From Tyto alba (lineage: Eukaryota > Chordata > Aves > Strigiformes > Tytonidae), in assembly GCF_018691265.1 (NCBI RefSeq), contig NW_024881324.1:10357730-10421729 (forward strand): a stretch of DNA of 64,000 nucleotides, in the 5' to 3' direction. Under the pieces are notes generated by a model. The model saw only the letters and a list, made by a program, of their open reading frames with translations. It was not told the origin of the DNA and did no database searches. Positions 52,501 through 61,195 of this stretch are shown in pieces. Position 1 is the first letter of the stretch; each line of letters opens with the position of its first letter. The position numbers and the translations under genes were made by a program.

Positions 52501-55500
52501 ATTTCTTCTGGGCTGGAGTTTTTATTTCTACCAGTACCATCAAATTTACCTCCACTCACTGTCTTGCTCACTGCAAAAACACCAAATCTCAAAGTTCTGG
52601 GGGTCACAGGAGCAGAAGAGGAGTAAAACTCAGTTTGGTATTTGGCAGGGACACACGGCTGGGTTTAGAAACCTGAGATAGAAAATGATACTCAAATCCA
52701 GGAGCAAACTGATGGGTAGCAAGCTGGCATCTGTCCCACTACCACCTCCCACTCCACCAGTGGACACTGCCTACATTTCCAGCAATGTACCACAGTTTAT
52801 GTCCAACCTGTTGGTGTGTGATCCTGAGAGAATAAACTATATCTAACCAGCCCCCACCCCAGCCCATAGCCATCCACCCACCTCCTCTGTGTGTCTCATG
52901 CACCCCTGGACCTGAGGTTGCATCCATTCCTGCTCATTGCATCCTGGCTGCAGTGCCGGGGTCTGGAGGTATGGCCCACTCCATCTAAGTATGGGCAGCT
53001 GCCAACGCTTCAAACCCCTCTGAGGATGCCTTGTTGAGACTTGGCTCAGGAGCAGGTCCATATGGTTTCAGGGTACGCTGCGATATCACTTTCCTGAGCT
53101 CAGGAAACAGCTGGACCCTAGGGTGAAGGATACAGAGCAACTGGTCAGCAGGGACGTGGCTTGTCCTCATGCAAAGATTTCTGAGAAGTCACTGGGACTG
53201 TAAGGGAATCCATCCTTCCCCTTCCTATCCACCAGTTCTCACTCTCAGCTAGAGACTGCCTTCAGCCCACTGAATGAAAATGTGAAGTAGAAAATAAACT
53301 GCACGGGTGAAACACTCTTGTGACTTGAAACCCATCAGAGTGGCTGTGGAAGCAATGGACTTCACTGCTCTGTTACATAAACAAGTTAGGAGCCATTTAT
53401 CCGAATCCAGCCCAGATCTCAATAGGATTATGACCACGGTTTCCTAAATTCCTTTTCTATGTTCTAGTTCACCCAGTTGCTTAAAATGCCAGCTTTGTTT
53501 CGCTTGTCTTCTGACAGCATTTGGTTTATACTGTCTTTGAGACCAGACTGCTCTCCAGGCAACTACTGCAGTCATGTGTGCCATGCTTTCCCCCAAAGCC
53601 CCTATCAGCTGAGCAATTTCACCCCACAGGAGACACGGCTCATGCCAGGACCTGAATCCTCATCAAGGGATGAGGATCCACAAAGGCATCAACACATTTG
53701 AGCCCTTCCAGTACCTTCTCTGACCTGACGTTGCATGGAGCTTAGTGGAAGGTGGTCCCTTAGAGCATTTGTCCCCTGTGTCCCAGGGCCCTGATAATTA
53801 GATAAAAGATATGAGGATTTCAATACTGTTGCTATCTCTCCTCCCAAGGCAACAAGGAATGTCCTGTCTGCTTTCTTTTTCCCTCCTTGTCTCGGTTCCC
53901 TGCAACCACAGACAATAGCTTTCAACTAAGAAAAATTTCTTAGCCTGTGCACTGAAATCTTAACACATGCATGCATTTTACGGTTGGTGCTGCAACCTGG
54001 TGACTTTTTAATAGCCCCATTTGGGCACCTTATGTTTCACAAGCAACAGAATCCTTCCTAAAAGCCTCTCCTTGAACTGTCCCTATCATCACCATTCTTC
54101 CCCTTCCCCAGTATTGATGGATTGAGAACTGACTGGTCCCTGCAAGGCAGCTGAGAGACCGAGCAGCCGGAGATGCCTTGCACCAGGTCCCTGCCTCTGA
54201 GCCAGGATCTGCTGCACCTCTGAATACCCATAGTGTTCAAAAAGGAAAGGGGACTCTCAGCTGCGGGACACCCGGGCTAAGAGAACCATTAGGCATGTTA
54301 GTTAATTCTTGCAAGGATGGATCTTGCACCTCCTGGTTGCATTAAGTAATGCCTTACTCCTGGAGTCATCACACCGACAGCAGTGAAGTTTATATAAATT
54401 TTAGAATAGGCATTTTAAATCTTAGAAAGGAAGTAACAATAGATTGTCCTTTCCCATTTCAGTGGTAATAGATCAGCATAAAATAAACCCTAATCTTCAC
54501 AATTTTGTAAGTGGCTTCAGAGAAAAGTTCAAACTACCTTTGCAAGGGATTATAAATCATTATAGATTGCATTCTGTATAAAAAACTAAAATATCGAAAA
54601 ACCCAAACCAATTAAATCTAATGACTGATGGCTTTCTTGTAATATGGCCATATTCTACCTCTGTTAGGGATCAACATATTTTTCCTTCACTGCTGTTCAT
54701 TTTCAGTTCACAACCTTTTAATGTTGAATTAACCACAGTCTCAGAGAGCTCATATGTGGCCAATATGTTATTTTCTCCTTTTTGAGATTTTCCAATTTAA
54801 TAATTCCCTAGAGACACTTTTTTTCCCCCTTCAGTGATTGCAGTGGTCCCACTGACATTAGTGGACATGTAACGAGAAGTTGCATCCAGCTGTGTTATGA
54901 CAGCACATCAGCACTCCCTCATATGCATATGCTGTCCTTTATCCTACAGTAGTTTGGCAACTTTGGTTATACCCAGGGCTGCTATCTCAATCTATCCTCC
55001 CCATAATTCTGGGCATTGTCTGCTTCTGACTCACTCACTGATATCCAAGATAAATCTTGGTAAAAATTGAAATTTGGTGAAACAAAACCTTCAGAATAAA
55101 AAGCCTCTGAATCCTGCATGTGATTACCCATGAGCAATATGTATTTGCAAGTTGTGGGGTGTATTTTATGAAATCCCTAGGGAAAAAAAAAACAACCAAC
55201 CAACCAAAAAAAACAAACACAAGCAAACAAACAAACAAAAACACAAACAAAAACCACTAAGCCCCCAAACTGTCAAACACGCTATGATCAAAATGAGTAA
55301 ATTCAGGAATCTGGAGGTATGCCCCAAGGTAAAACCCCTGGCAACACACAGCTCCCACCAAGTCAGAAAGCTGAAAGTGCTATAGTGCTTCTGCATGGTC
55401 ATTTGTTTAGGTTTGAAAATACGGGTTGGAGTGCTTCATATGAGGCACACCAGCTGGCCAAATTGCATCAAGATAATCTAGTGCCTCATTATATAAAATA

Positions 55501-58500
55501 AAGGCAGTTGTCACTCTGTTTCACTGTTTGAGACACGTTAAGGAAATAGTAGCCCTGTGCAGGGAAGAACACATACTGACATTTGCACAGGCTCCACTTA
55601 GTACGCCGTCTCCAGTATCTCTGCTCAGCCTCCCTGTGGCCTTTTGTGCAGCTTTTTTTTTTTGTTTTGGATTTTTTTTAATTACTTATCTGTTTCACAG
55701 CCCTGTTTGTTTGATGAAAGAATGTGAAAATGTGTCTCTACTCTTAACATTTCCGTGCTCAGTCAGGGCAGCTCCACTACCAACTCCCTCCATTTCTCCA
55801 CTCTACCTCTTAGGTGGGGGTTAGTGAATCTCTTGTGACAGGCAATGTAAAAAAGGTGGGGGTTTATGCCCTACCCCTTCATTTTCTAACTAGAGAAAGG
55901 AGAAATCGTAGGAGAAATCACCTTTTCAGACTTTTTTTTTTTTCTTAGCACTCTGCCATTCCACAGTTTCGTGACACAGTTTCAGGCTGGTGGGGCAGCC
56001 TGGTTGTCACTTCTCTTGGAGGCGTGATGCTCAGTGTAAGGTGGCAGGCTGGGCGCCATCAGAGAGAGTGGGACTGCATTCCTATGTTAGCACTGGTGGT
56101 GGAAAGTATGGCATACTCCTCAGGTGTGGTTTTTTTTAATGAAGAACTAAACCTTTTAGGGCTCTTTACACCCAAAGGAGCTTTTTTTTGGGGAAGTGCT
56201 GCCCATCATTAGAATGGCACTTCCTCATAACAATCGCTGGAGACCTGCCCTATTTTTTATATTCTTTACATATTCCATATATTTAATTTTATTCATAAAA
56301 ATGTAATTCCCACTATATTTAATATAGATACCAATTTTTATATATATATTCTTAATATTAAAGACCATTTAAATATTCTTAAGTCCAGGCATTTTCTACC
56401 AGACACCCTTATGAGATGTAAACAATGAAAATAATATCAGTGAACAGACAGCCACTGCAAGACTTTTTTGAGAGAAGAAAAAGGTAGAAAGAGAGGGCCT
56501 AAGTAGAAGAAAAGAAGCCCTTTAAAGCAGGCATATTCATCCTCTTCCTTTTCCTTATTTCCCTTTCCCAAACGGTGCTTTGCAAATGGTTCTGGCACAA
56601 AGGAGCAGAGCAGCTGCATCTGTTTCCTACCTACCTGCTCCTCCTCTCCTCTTCCCCTTAGACCAAGAGAAAAGGTGCTGGAGAACTCCCCTTGTCCTCT
56701 CGCCTCCCAAAAACTTCTTTCCACTCTCCAAACAGCAGTCGACAGCAGCAGGATAGAGACAGTGAGAAACAGCACTTTGTCTCCACAGACCCTTGAGATC
56801 TGGAGAGAGGCTGAAAAGCTGTTGTAACTAAAGACTAAACACATATGTGAGAGCTTATCTGAATAAGCTTCACTTAGAATAGCCAAGTGCACATCCCTAA
56901 TTCTGAGCATTTTGCTATTTTACTGTTATTTTACTGCCATTAATAGCCAGTGCCACCAGGATGACAGCAGAACACTCTGTGCATTTCAACCTGCGCTGAA
57001 ACCCATCTAATTTAGCAGTGGCTCAAGTGTGCTTCACAGCAAATAGCCCAAATGCCGAGGAGATGTATCGGCAGCTGAGCTAATTTTCTCTGTATCAAGA
57101 CTGTTTTGATTGCTTGGCCCTTCAGGAGTGAGAAATCATTAAGTGGTTCTTCTAACTGAATGGTCCTAATCAAAGGTCATTTCTCTCCTTGCCTAGGGTC
57201 CTCTGGATTTATTCTGTAACGGGAGAGTGGGTATATCCTCTCTTTGCTTTGTTCAGCCCGGCTGGGCTAGCAGCCTTTTTCACTGGTAGCCTTGCCATCA
57301 TCGTCTCTTTCTACAACTTCGGGGAGTTCCTCAACCGTATGATATGGGGTCAGTCCAAGTTTTGTTTTTCACTTCTATCTATATGAAAAAAAAAAAAAAA
57401 AATCTAAAATGAATTCCTTTGGTTGTGAGGAAGGGGGCCCTTGTGCACTGGAGGGTGGCATTTGGGTGTCTGATAGATGCTGCAGGGTCCTGGCCAGTTA
57501 CTAACAAACAGAGAACAAACCAGAGCAAGAATCCCAACCCTGCCAGATAAAGGCCAGGCCAGGTTTCTCTGATGTGGTTTGAGAAGAAACTCTAGCCAGC
57601 ATAATCACGGGATTTTGAATTTCTTCTCAAACAAGTGTCCAGAGAAGCCAAATCTCTTCAGCTAAAACTCTTACACCTGCATCACGTGGTGCTTGTCAGA
57701 CAAGGGAATGGCACTGATCACCGACAATTTATAGGAAGGCATTAGTGTATCCAAGTGAAAGAATCGCAGCAGCCCCATGAGTAAAACAGTACTTTGGAAA
57801 GTTTTACAAACTGTTGAGACCATCTCCCTTCTGCTTTGGTGGTGGTATAATCAGTAGTGATTTAAAGAAAATGAAAGGCAACTTCCTTGGACAAATGGGC
57901 AGTTAGAAGAAAAGAAAAAGTAGTTTAGGAGGACACATTCAACAGGTGGAAGAAAGAAAGAACCAACGAAGCAGCTTTGGGAGTTTGACATGGGATATTA
58001 TTATTATTGTTATTATTATTGTTATTGTTATTATTGTTATTATTATTATTTATTTTCCACTTCTGGTTTCCTCCCTCCTTTTTCATTCAAGATTAAGTTT
58101 TTGAGGATGAAAGTGCTTCTGTCAGGAAACGTGTGTATTTTATTTAGGATAAATGTGTGAACATTTGCAATTTCTTAAACTAGCTTTCTGATGAAAGAAA
58201 AAATGCTGCAAAAACACCTCTGAAAATAAATAAGACAACCTCCCTCTGTTCTCAGGGAACATTTGATGCCTGATCCATTTTGTGAAGTCTCACATGCCTG
58301 TCAAGTCAAAGTAGAGTGTCTGTATCTAGTCTCTCACCATCCGTACTCAGCTACCTAAAAGCAGCAGATTGACTTTCAAATGTGCTGAATAACCAACTTC
58401 ACCGTTTGATACCTTTGTAAATAAGATGCTTGCTCTACATGTCCATGTTTGGAAATTCTGGCTGAATTTTATTCTTGCATAAATATGATACAAGATGAGA

Positions 58501-60747
58501 ATTGCTGGTAAATGAAAACAGATCTGCAGCCTTTCTGCACTGGCTCTGGTTTCAGAGGCATCACAAAAATAGCAACTATTACTAATCAAAGACCACATCA
58601 TCACTACAAGTCCATATAGGTCTTTATATGAGATCTGATATCTGATACATGTAGGTATTTGATTTTTTTCATCACTGAGTACATATTAGCAATTTCAGGC
58701 CTAGAGTATGCCTGATGCATAAGCTGAAGATAATCAGAATTAAAATAATTTGATTTCCAAGGTGTTAATTGATCAGACAAAAGGTCATGCCAAGCAGAGA
58801 TCAAATTAACTGCAAAAATTAGATGCATTTTGAACAGCTAACTAAATATATTCACTTCAGAGATGTTAATTTAAGAGATTTCTAAGAAACTGGGGCAAGC
58901 ACTCAACTTCCTTTTCTGGGCACACTGACAGGCTGAAAAGCACCCCCAGTTGTGATAGCATGAATGTAACCCCAGAGAATATATATAAGCATGGCATACA
59001 TGATATCCTCCGTTGATATCTGGTGTGCTTTTGCAATCCACAGAGGCCTCCTCTGTGCGGTGGGTCTGTCTCACCCATGCAATACTTGGTATTTTTCAAA
59101 GGAGCCACAAAATCAGAGCCTTAACATCTACATGGTGTTTTCATCCACGCACAGGGCACTCCCCCCGAGTTACTGCTCCCCATGTTTGTGCAAACCCTGG
59201 CTACTTCACGTGCACCCTCGGCTCTTCACCCCCAGGACTCGCAGCATTCCCTGGATTTGCTCCGCACCGATAAAACAAGCTGCAAGCTGCACCCCAATAG
59301 CTGGCAACTCTGCGGTAGCTGGGGGTACAGTCTGACAACAGGGGGGCTTTGGCAGCAATCACTTCTCAATAAAGCCCCTGCCCACCACCCCTCACTCCTT
59401 CCAATTCCTCCACACGCACCTCTTTCTTGCAAGCAGAGGCTGTTTTCAACTCTGATCTTTTTCCCCATCCATTTCCCAGTTGTGTCCACCCAAGAGAAAG
59501 GTAGAGTTTCCTTAAGCTGGTATTGATAACAAGGTCTCAATAAGCATTGAAACACAGCCAGAGGGATGCTATTCTGAATTACGGTGTGCAGAGTCTTAAC
59601 ATGTTCCTGACTGAGACAAACCTTTGGCTCAGCATTGCCGGAGTAAAAAGAGCTGCAAACTGAATTAAGACATGATACCAACATACCTTTCTTCTCACAG
59701 CAAAAATGCCTCCACGTATGTTTTTTTCATCCTACCCTTCCCTGTCTCTCCTTCCCATCATAATAAGGGAGATGATGCAGTTAAAATAGCCCTGCAAGAA
59801 AAAAAAAAAAAAACAAACAAAAAAAAACCCAAAAAACAATAAAAACCGACCAACCAACCAGCAAAAAACACACATAAAGCAAACCAATCTGTGGTGGTAG
59901 AGGACAGACCTCTTCACTTCATCTCTCCATACTCTCCCCTCCACCATGCCCACCTCCTCTCTCCCTCAAAAGAAATAAAAAAAAAAGAAAAAAAAAAAGA
60001 TACTCAAAAGAAAATGTACATGGAAGCACATTCCTGCCCTCTCTTGCTTCCTGCTCAGTCCCCCAAAGGCACAGTTTGTGTTACAGACTAATGCAATTGT
60101 CCACTTGGTTCCTCCAGGCACATCTGGAAACACCTTCTCCAATAACATCTGTACCTCTGAGCAGTTAGACCTGATGCTGGTGGCACCTGCCAATGCAGAG
60201 AGCCCTGCCTGGGCTGCTGCGACCAGGCTTTGCCCCAAAGGGAAAGGCTCCGGGCAGCTGCTTCTTTTTCTTCCTTTCCCACTTGAAGGAAGAAAGCCCG
60301 CCGAGTTTATGCCCAGATAAACTGTGTTTATTTGAAGGTGCAAGAAGTGATTAACAAACAGCTCCACGTGAGTGGCAAGGCTGGTTTCCTTATGGACTTA
60401 CATCATCTGGCAGACGGTAGGCTGCAAAAGAAGCTTATCCTACAACATACCATGCTTCACAGGGGCTCTCTTCGATGTTCCTTTTTAGATTCAGGTCACC
60501 ATCAATATTCCTAAAACCAGCTACATAAATATTTGCTCCTTTTCACCATTAAAGGTATATTCAGTTCCAACTTATTCCAAAGTCTGTGGATGGCAGCTTT
60601 CAGCTTGAAGCAAGTAATTTTTAAAGCTATGTCCTGTGCTAGGCCAAGGAGATACAGTATCATTTCTGACAGCTGGAAAATCCAGGCTGTTGAATAATAT
60701 AACCTTGTTTTTCCTTTTCAGAACAAACAAAAGATGCCAGACCCTAA
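31393..60747 (+). CDS. ADTRP: ADTRP-like membrane FAHFA hydrolase (AIG1 family), six coding exons
   Basis: Joined exons 31393-31545, 39040-39174, 40628-40729, 52090-52205, 57197-57348 and 60722-60747 read as one frame of about 227 residues; human ADTRP has 230. The product matches the AIG1/ADTRP family throughout: GGQWKYLTVLNL (residues 40-51), SRDLLFSVLAFPLST (82-96), YNRELVYPKSLD (108-119), PLWLNHAVHT (123-132) and TGEWVYPLF (177-185). Known for the family: multi-pass membrane threonine hydrolases that cleave fatty acid esters of hydroxy fatty acids. In human ADTRP the key residues are Thr47 and His131, and both fall at exactly these numbers here. ADTRP is also reported to regulate TFPI in endothelium. 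By eye there are about five or six hydrophobic segments (roughly 9-25, 45-67, 84-107, 131-143, 153-175, 188-213). ADTRP is preferred over AIG1 because exon 2 has ADTRP's 45-codon length without AIG1's longer loop; a lineage-specific ADTRP paralogue is the main alternative. Introns are about 7.5, 1.5, 11.4, 5.0 and 3.4 kb. Confidence 0.85.
32520..32612 (+). mobile_element. Possible CR1 3'-end remnant
   Basis: The stretch ends GTCCGTTCCAACTTCAACCA followed by TTCTGTGACCGTGA, which resembles the usual CR1 3' terminus (a TTCCAACCT line followed by ATTCTATGA/ATTCTGTGA repeats) in + orientation. The preceding bases do not clearly align, so this is only suggestive. It lies directly next to the 46-bp minisatellite. 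Confidence 0.35.
32648..32795. repeat. 46-bp minisatellite, three copies plus a partial fourth
   Basis: Copies begin at 32648, 32694 and 32740, with the partial fourth ending near 32795. The unit begins GGTGGCCACAACAGCCTGGG and continues with CTTCAGGGAGCCACAGCACC and a CTTCTT link. Copies 2 and 3 are almost identical and copy 1 differs by C/T in GGCTACA. The period is not a multiple of three, so the open frame running through it is not a conserved repeat protein. It lies in ADTRP intron 1. Confidence 0.95.
33640..34350 (-). mobile_element. Ancient, degenerate CR1/L3-type LINE relic, split by an A run
   Basis: Several blocks in the right order match my memory of old sauropsid CR1 elements read in reverse complement: TTTTTAATCTCTCCTCAC, CAATTTATACAGAGGC, GAGCTATCCACTGTGAGTCC, ATAGCTAATTTAGAACCCAC, GCATTACATTGCATTTACC, CACTCAGTATCGTGAGATTC, then TTTACCACCTCAGTGTTTGC and TTTTTAACCACTTATTGATC. 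No open frame survives. A 27-base A run (34156-34182) sits inside the coding-derived part. The element lies in ADTRP intron 1, antisense to the gene. Confidence 0.7.
34156..34182. repeat. A run, 27 bases, inside the ancient CR1 relic
   Basis: The tract lies between two parts of the old CR1 element that are continuous in the parent sequence, so it was inserted or expanded after the element integrated. Confidence 0.95.
39040..39174 (+). CDS. ADTRP: ADTRP exon 2 (residues 52-96)
   Basis: The exon begins after the acceptor ttactttag and ends at TCC ACA before the donor gtaagt. It is 135 bases, 45 codons, phase 0 at both ends. It encodes VLQAVFYGVSFLADVL (52-67), a short basic/cysteine loop, and SSRDLLFSVLAFPLST (81-96). 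A second AG lies 9 bases further in (…TTTTGCAG), but using it would delete the VLQ residues that the family keeps, so the upstream AG is chosen. No long ATG-initiated frame covers the exon; it was recognised from homology between exons 1 and 3. Confidence 0.85.
40628..40729 (+). CDS. ADTRP: ADTRP exon 3 (residues 97-130)
   Basis: A strong pyrimidine tract and tttccag precede the exon and gtgagt follows it; 102 bases, 34 codons, phase 0 at both ends. It encodes FVSISFWTLYTYNREL (97-112) and VYPKSLDRVIPLWLNH (113-128). The YxR(E/D)LxYPK and PxWLNH(A/G) strings are the most recognisable signatures of the AIG1/ADTRP family. The exon ends one codon before the catalytic histidine, which is the first codon of exon 4. 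Confidence 0.93.
43253..43276. repeat. A run, 24 bases
   Basis: An uninterrupted A tract in ADTRP intron 3. Confidence 0.95.
46045..46205 (+). other. Spliceable open frame in ADTRP intron 3, unknown
   Basis: A strong acceptor (ggttttttctttgcag) and a donor (CAGTG|gtaact) flank 161 bases open in one frame. The frame encodes a tryptophan-rich peptide that includes YRWRRYKHEDWPQVV and ALWGICLKGETWAVFQKYL. The open frame itself runs 46026-46382, and two other forward frames are also open nearby. It would enter in phase 2 and so would not fit the phase 0 junction between ADTRP exons 3 and 4. I do not recognise it. Confidence 0.18.
46337..46366. repeat. Three 10-bp direct repeats with a (G/A)GTCAAAC core
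   Basis: GGAGTCAAAC, AGGGTCAAAC and CGAGTCAAAC follow each other with exact 10-bp spacing. The hexamers GAGTCA, GGGTCA and GAGTCA at 46337, 46347 and 46357 are 4 bases apart, which is the layout of a DR4 nuclear-receptor site, though only the middle one fits the RGGTCA half-site well. A CpG-dense stretch follows directly. It lies in ADTRP intron 3. Confidence 0.8.
52090..52205 (+). CDS. ADTRP: ADTRP exon 4 (residues 131-168, catalytic His131)
   Basis: The acceptor tctccacag precedes CAC ACG, and the donor gtaaga follows AGT TG; 116 bases, entering phase 0 and leaving phase 2. The first codon is His131, equivalent to the catalytic histidine of human ADTRP (His134 in AIG1). HTAVLPFAVLEILALPHRYP is followed by KKKGLILLGFVTFLYIS, a membrane segment. 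The first part resembles AIG1 slightly more than human ADTRP, as might be expected of a non-mammalian member. The split codon TG|G is completed by exon 5 to give Trp169. Confidence 0.92.
55183..55256. repeat. A-rich CCAA/CAAA tract
   Basis: A(10), three CAAC/CAACC units, A(8) and then four CAAA units. The longest clean example of this class, in ADTRP intron 4. Confidence 0.92.
56250..56384. other. Very AT-rich stretch in intron 4
   Basis: About 135 bases are nearly all A/T, with TATATATATA and several TTAATATT motifs. It could be a matrix-attachment or easily melted region, but this is inferred from composition only. Confidence 0.4.
57197..57348 (+). CDS. ADTRP: ADTRP exon 5 (residues 169-219)
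   Basis: The acceptor ttgcctag precedes the exon and the donor g|gtcagt follows it; 152 bases, entering phase 2 and leaving phase 1. It encodes the end of one membrane segment (WVLWIYS), the conserved VTGEWVYPLF block and a final hydrophobic helix (AGLAAFFTGSLAIIVSFYNF) followed by GEFLNRMIW. The block order matches human ADTRP and AIG1. If the donor is not used, the frame continues 12 codons into the intron to a stop near 57384, which would give a different C-terminus. Confidence 0.92.
57996..58054. repeat. (TTA/TTG)n microsatellite
   Basis: About 59 bases of TTA triplets are interrupted by TTG triplets at irregular intervals. It lies in ADTRP intron 5. Confidence 0.95.
59798..59872. repeat. 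A-rich CAAA/CCAA tract
   Basis: A(15), CAAACA, A(9), CCC and then CCAACCAACCAG-type sequence, in ADTRP intron 5. Confidence 0.92.
60722..60747 (+). CDS. ADTRP: ADTRP exon 6, short terminal coding exon (predicted)
   Basis: A long pyrimidine tract and ttttcag end at 60721. Joined to the single G left by exon 5, the sequence reads E-QTKDARP and then the stop TAA at 60745-60747. Human ADTRP likewise ends with a short hydrophilic tail after a W-G junction split in the same phase, and AIG1 has W-D-TQKS at this point. The exon was chosen from phase, splice-site quality and tail length, not from strong homology; another downstream acceptor is possible. Confidence 0.6.
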
Positions 60748-61195
60748 ATTTTTTTTATTATTTATAGACAAATTGTTTCATACAGTATTGGAGGTTTTAA
60801 AAATGTATTATCTCTCATGTGCCTCTCCCTCCCCTCGCACAGTTGGATTGGTGGTAACTAAGGCAACCCAGCTGCACAGCCTGAGAGGCACAGAAAATAG
60901 TACCAGTAATGACTTTTTTTTTGTTTTAAATCCCAGAGTTTCTAGAGTACTAGACAATGTTGAGCAATACAGAAACTCCAAAGAGGATAATTGAAAACAA
61001 TGGGCTGATTCTTTTACTGCCATAAATTTACCTCAGCCAAGAATTTGGCTGCAGGGTCCGATACCAAAGATGAACCGTGCAATAGCTTCTTCTGTTCCTG
61101 ATGGGTAGAAAACATCATGCAGTCAAGTGATCTAGTGTTACTTTGACCAGTTGAACTAGAATCCTGAAAAATAAAGCAAAGCAGTTTTCCCTCAG
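60748..61195 (+). other. ADTRP: Probable ADTRP 3' untranslated region
   Basis: AT-rich sequence follows the predicted stop. It contains a TTATTATTTATA stretch at about 60756-60767 that resembles an AU-rich element. The first canonical poly(A) signal in this stretch is at 61170, so the UTR would be about 440 bases. There is no independent evidence for the cleavage point, and a later AATAAA near 62226 could extend it. Confidence 0.4.
61170..61175 (+). terminator. Candidate poly(A) signal for ADTRP
   Basis: AATAAA lies about 420 bases after the predicted stop codon. It is followed by a T/G-containing stretch (gttctgctcctggtgag, from about 61196) that could serve as the downstream element. It is inferred from position only. 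Confidence 0.4.

Noticed and set aside
56437..56910. 157-codon - strand frame
   Set aside because: No domain is seen and part of it is a pyrimidine/purine-biased stretch; there is no flanking exon structure.
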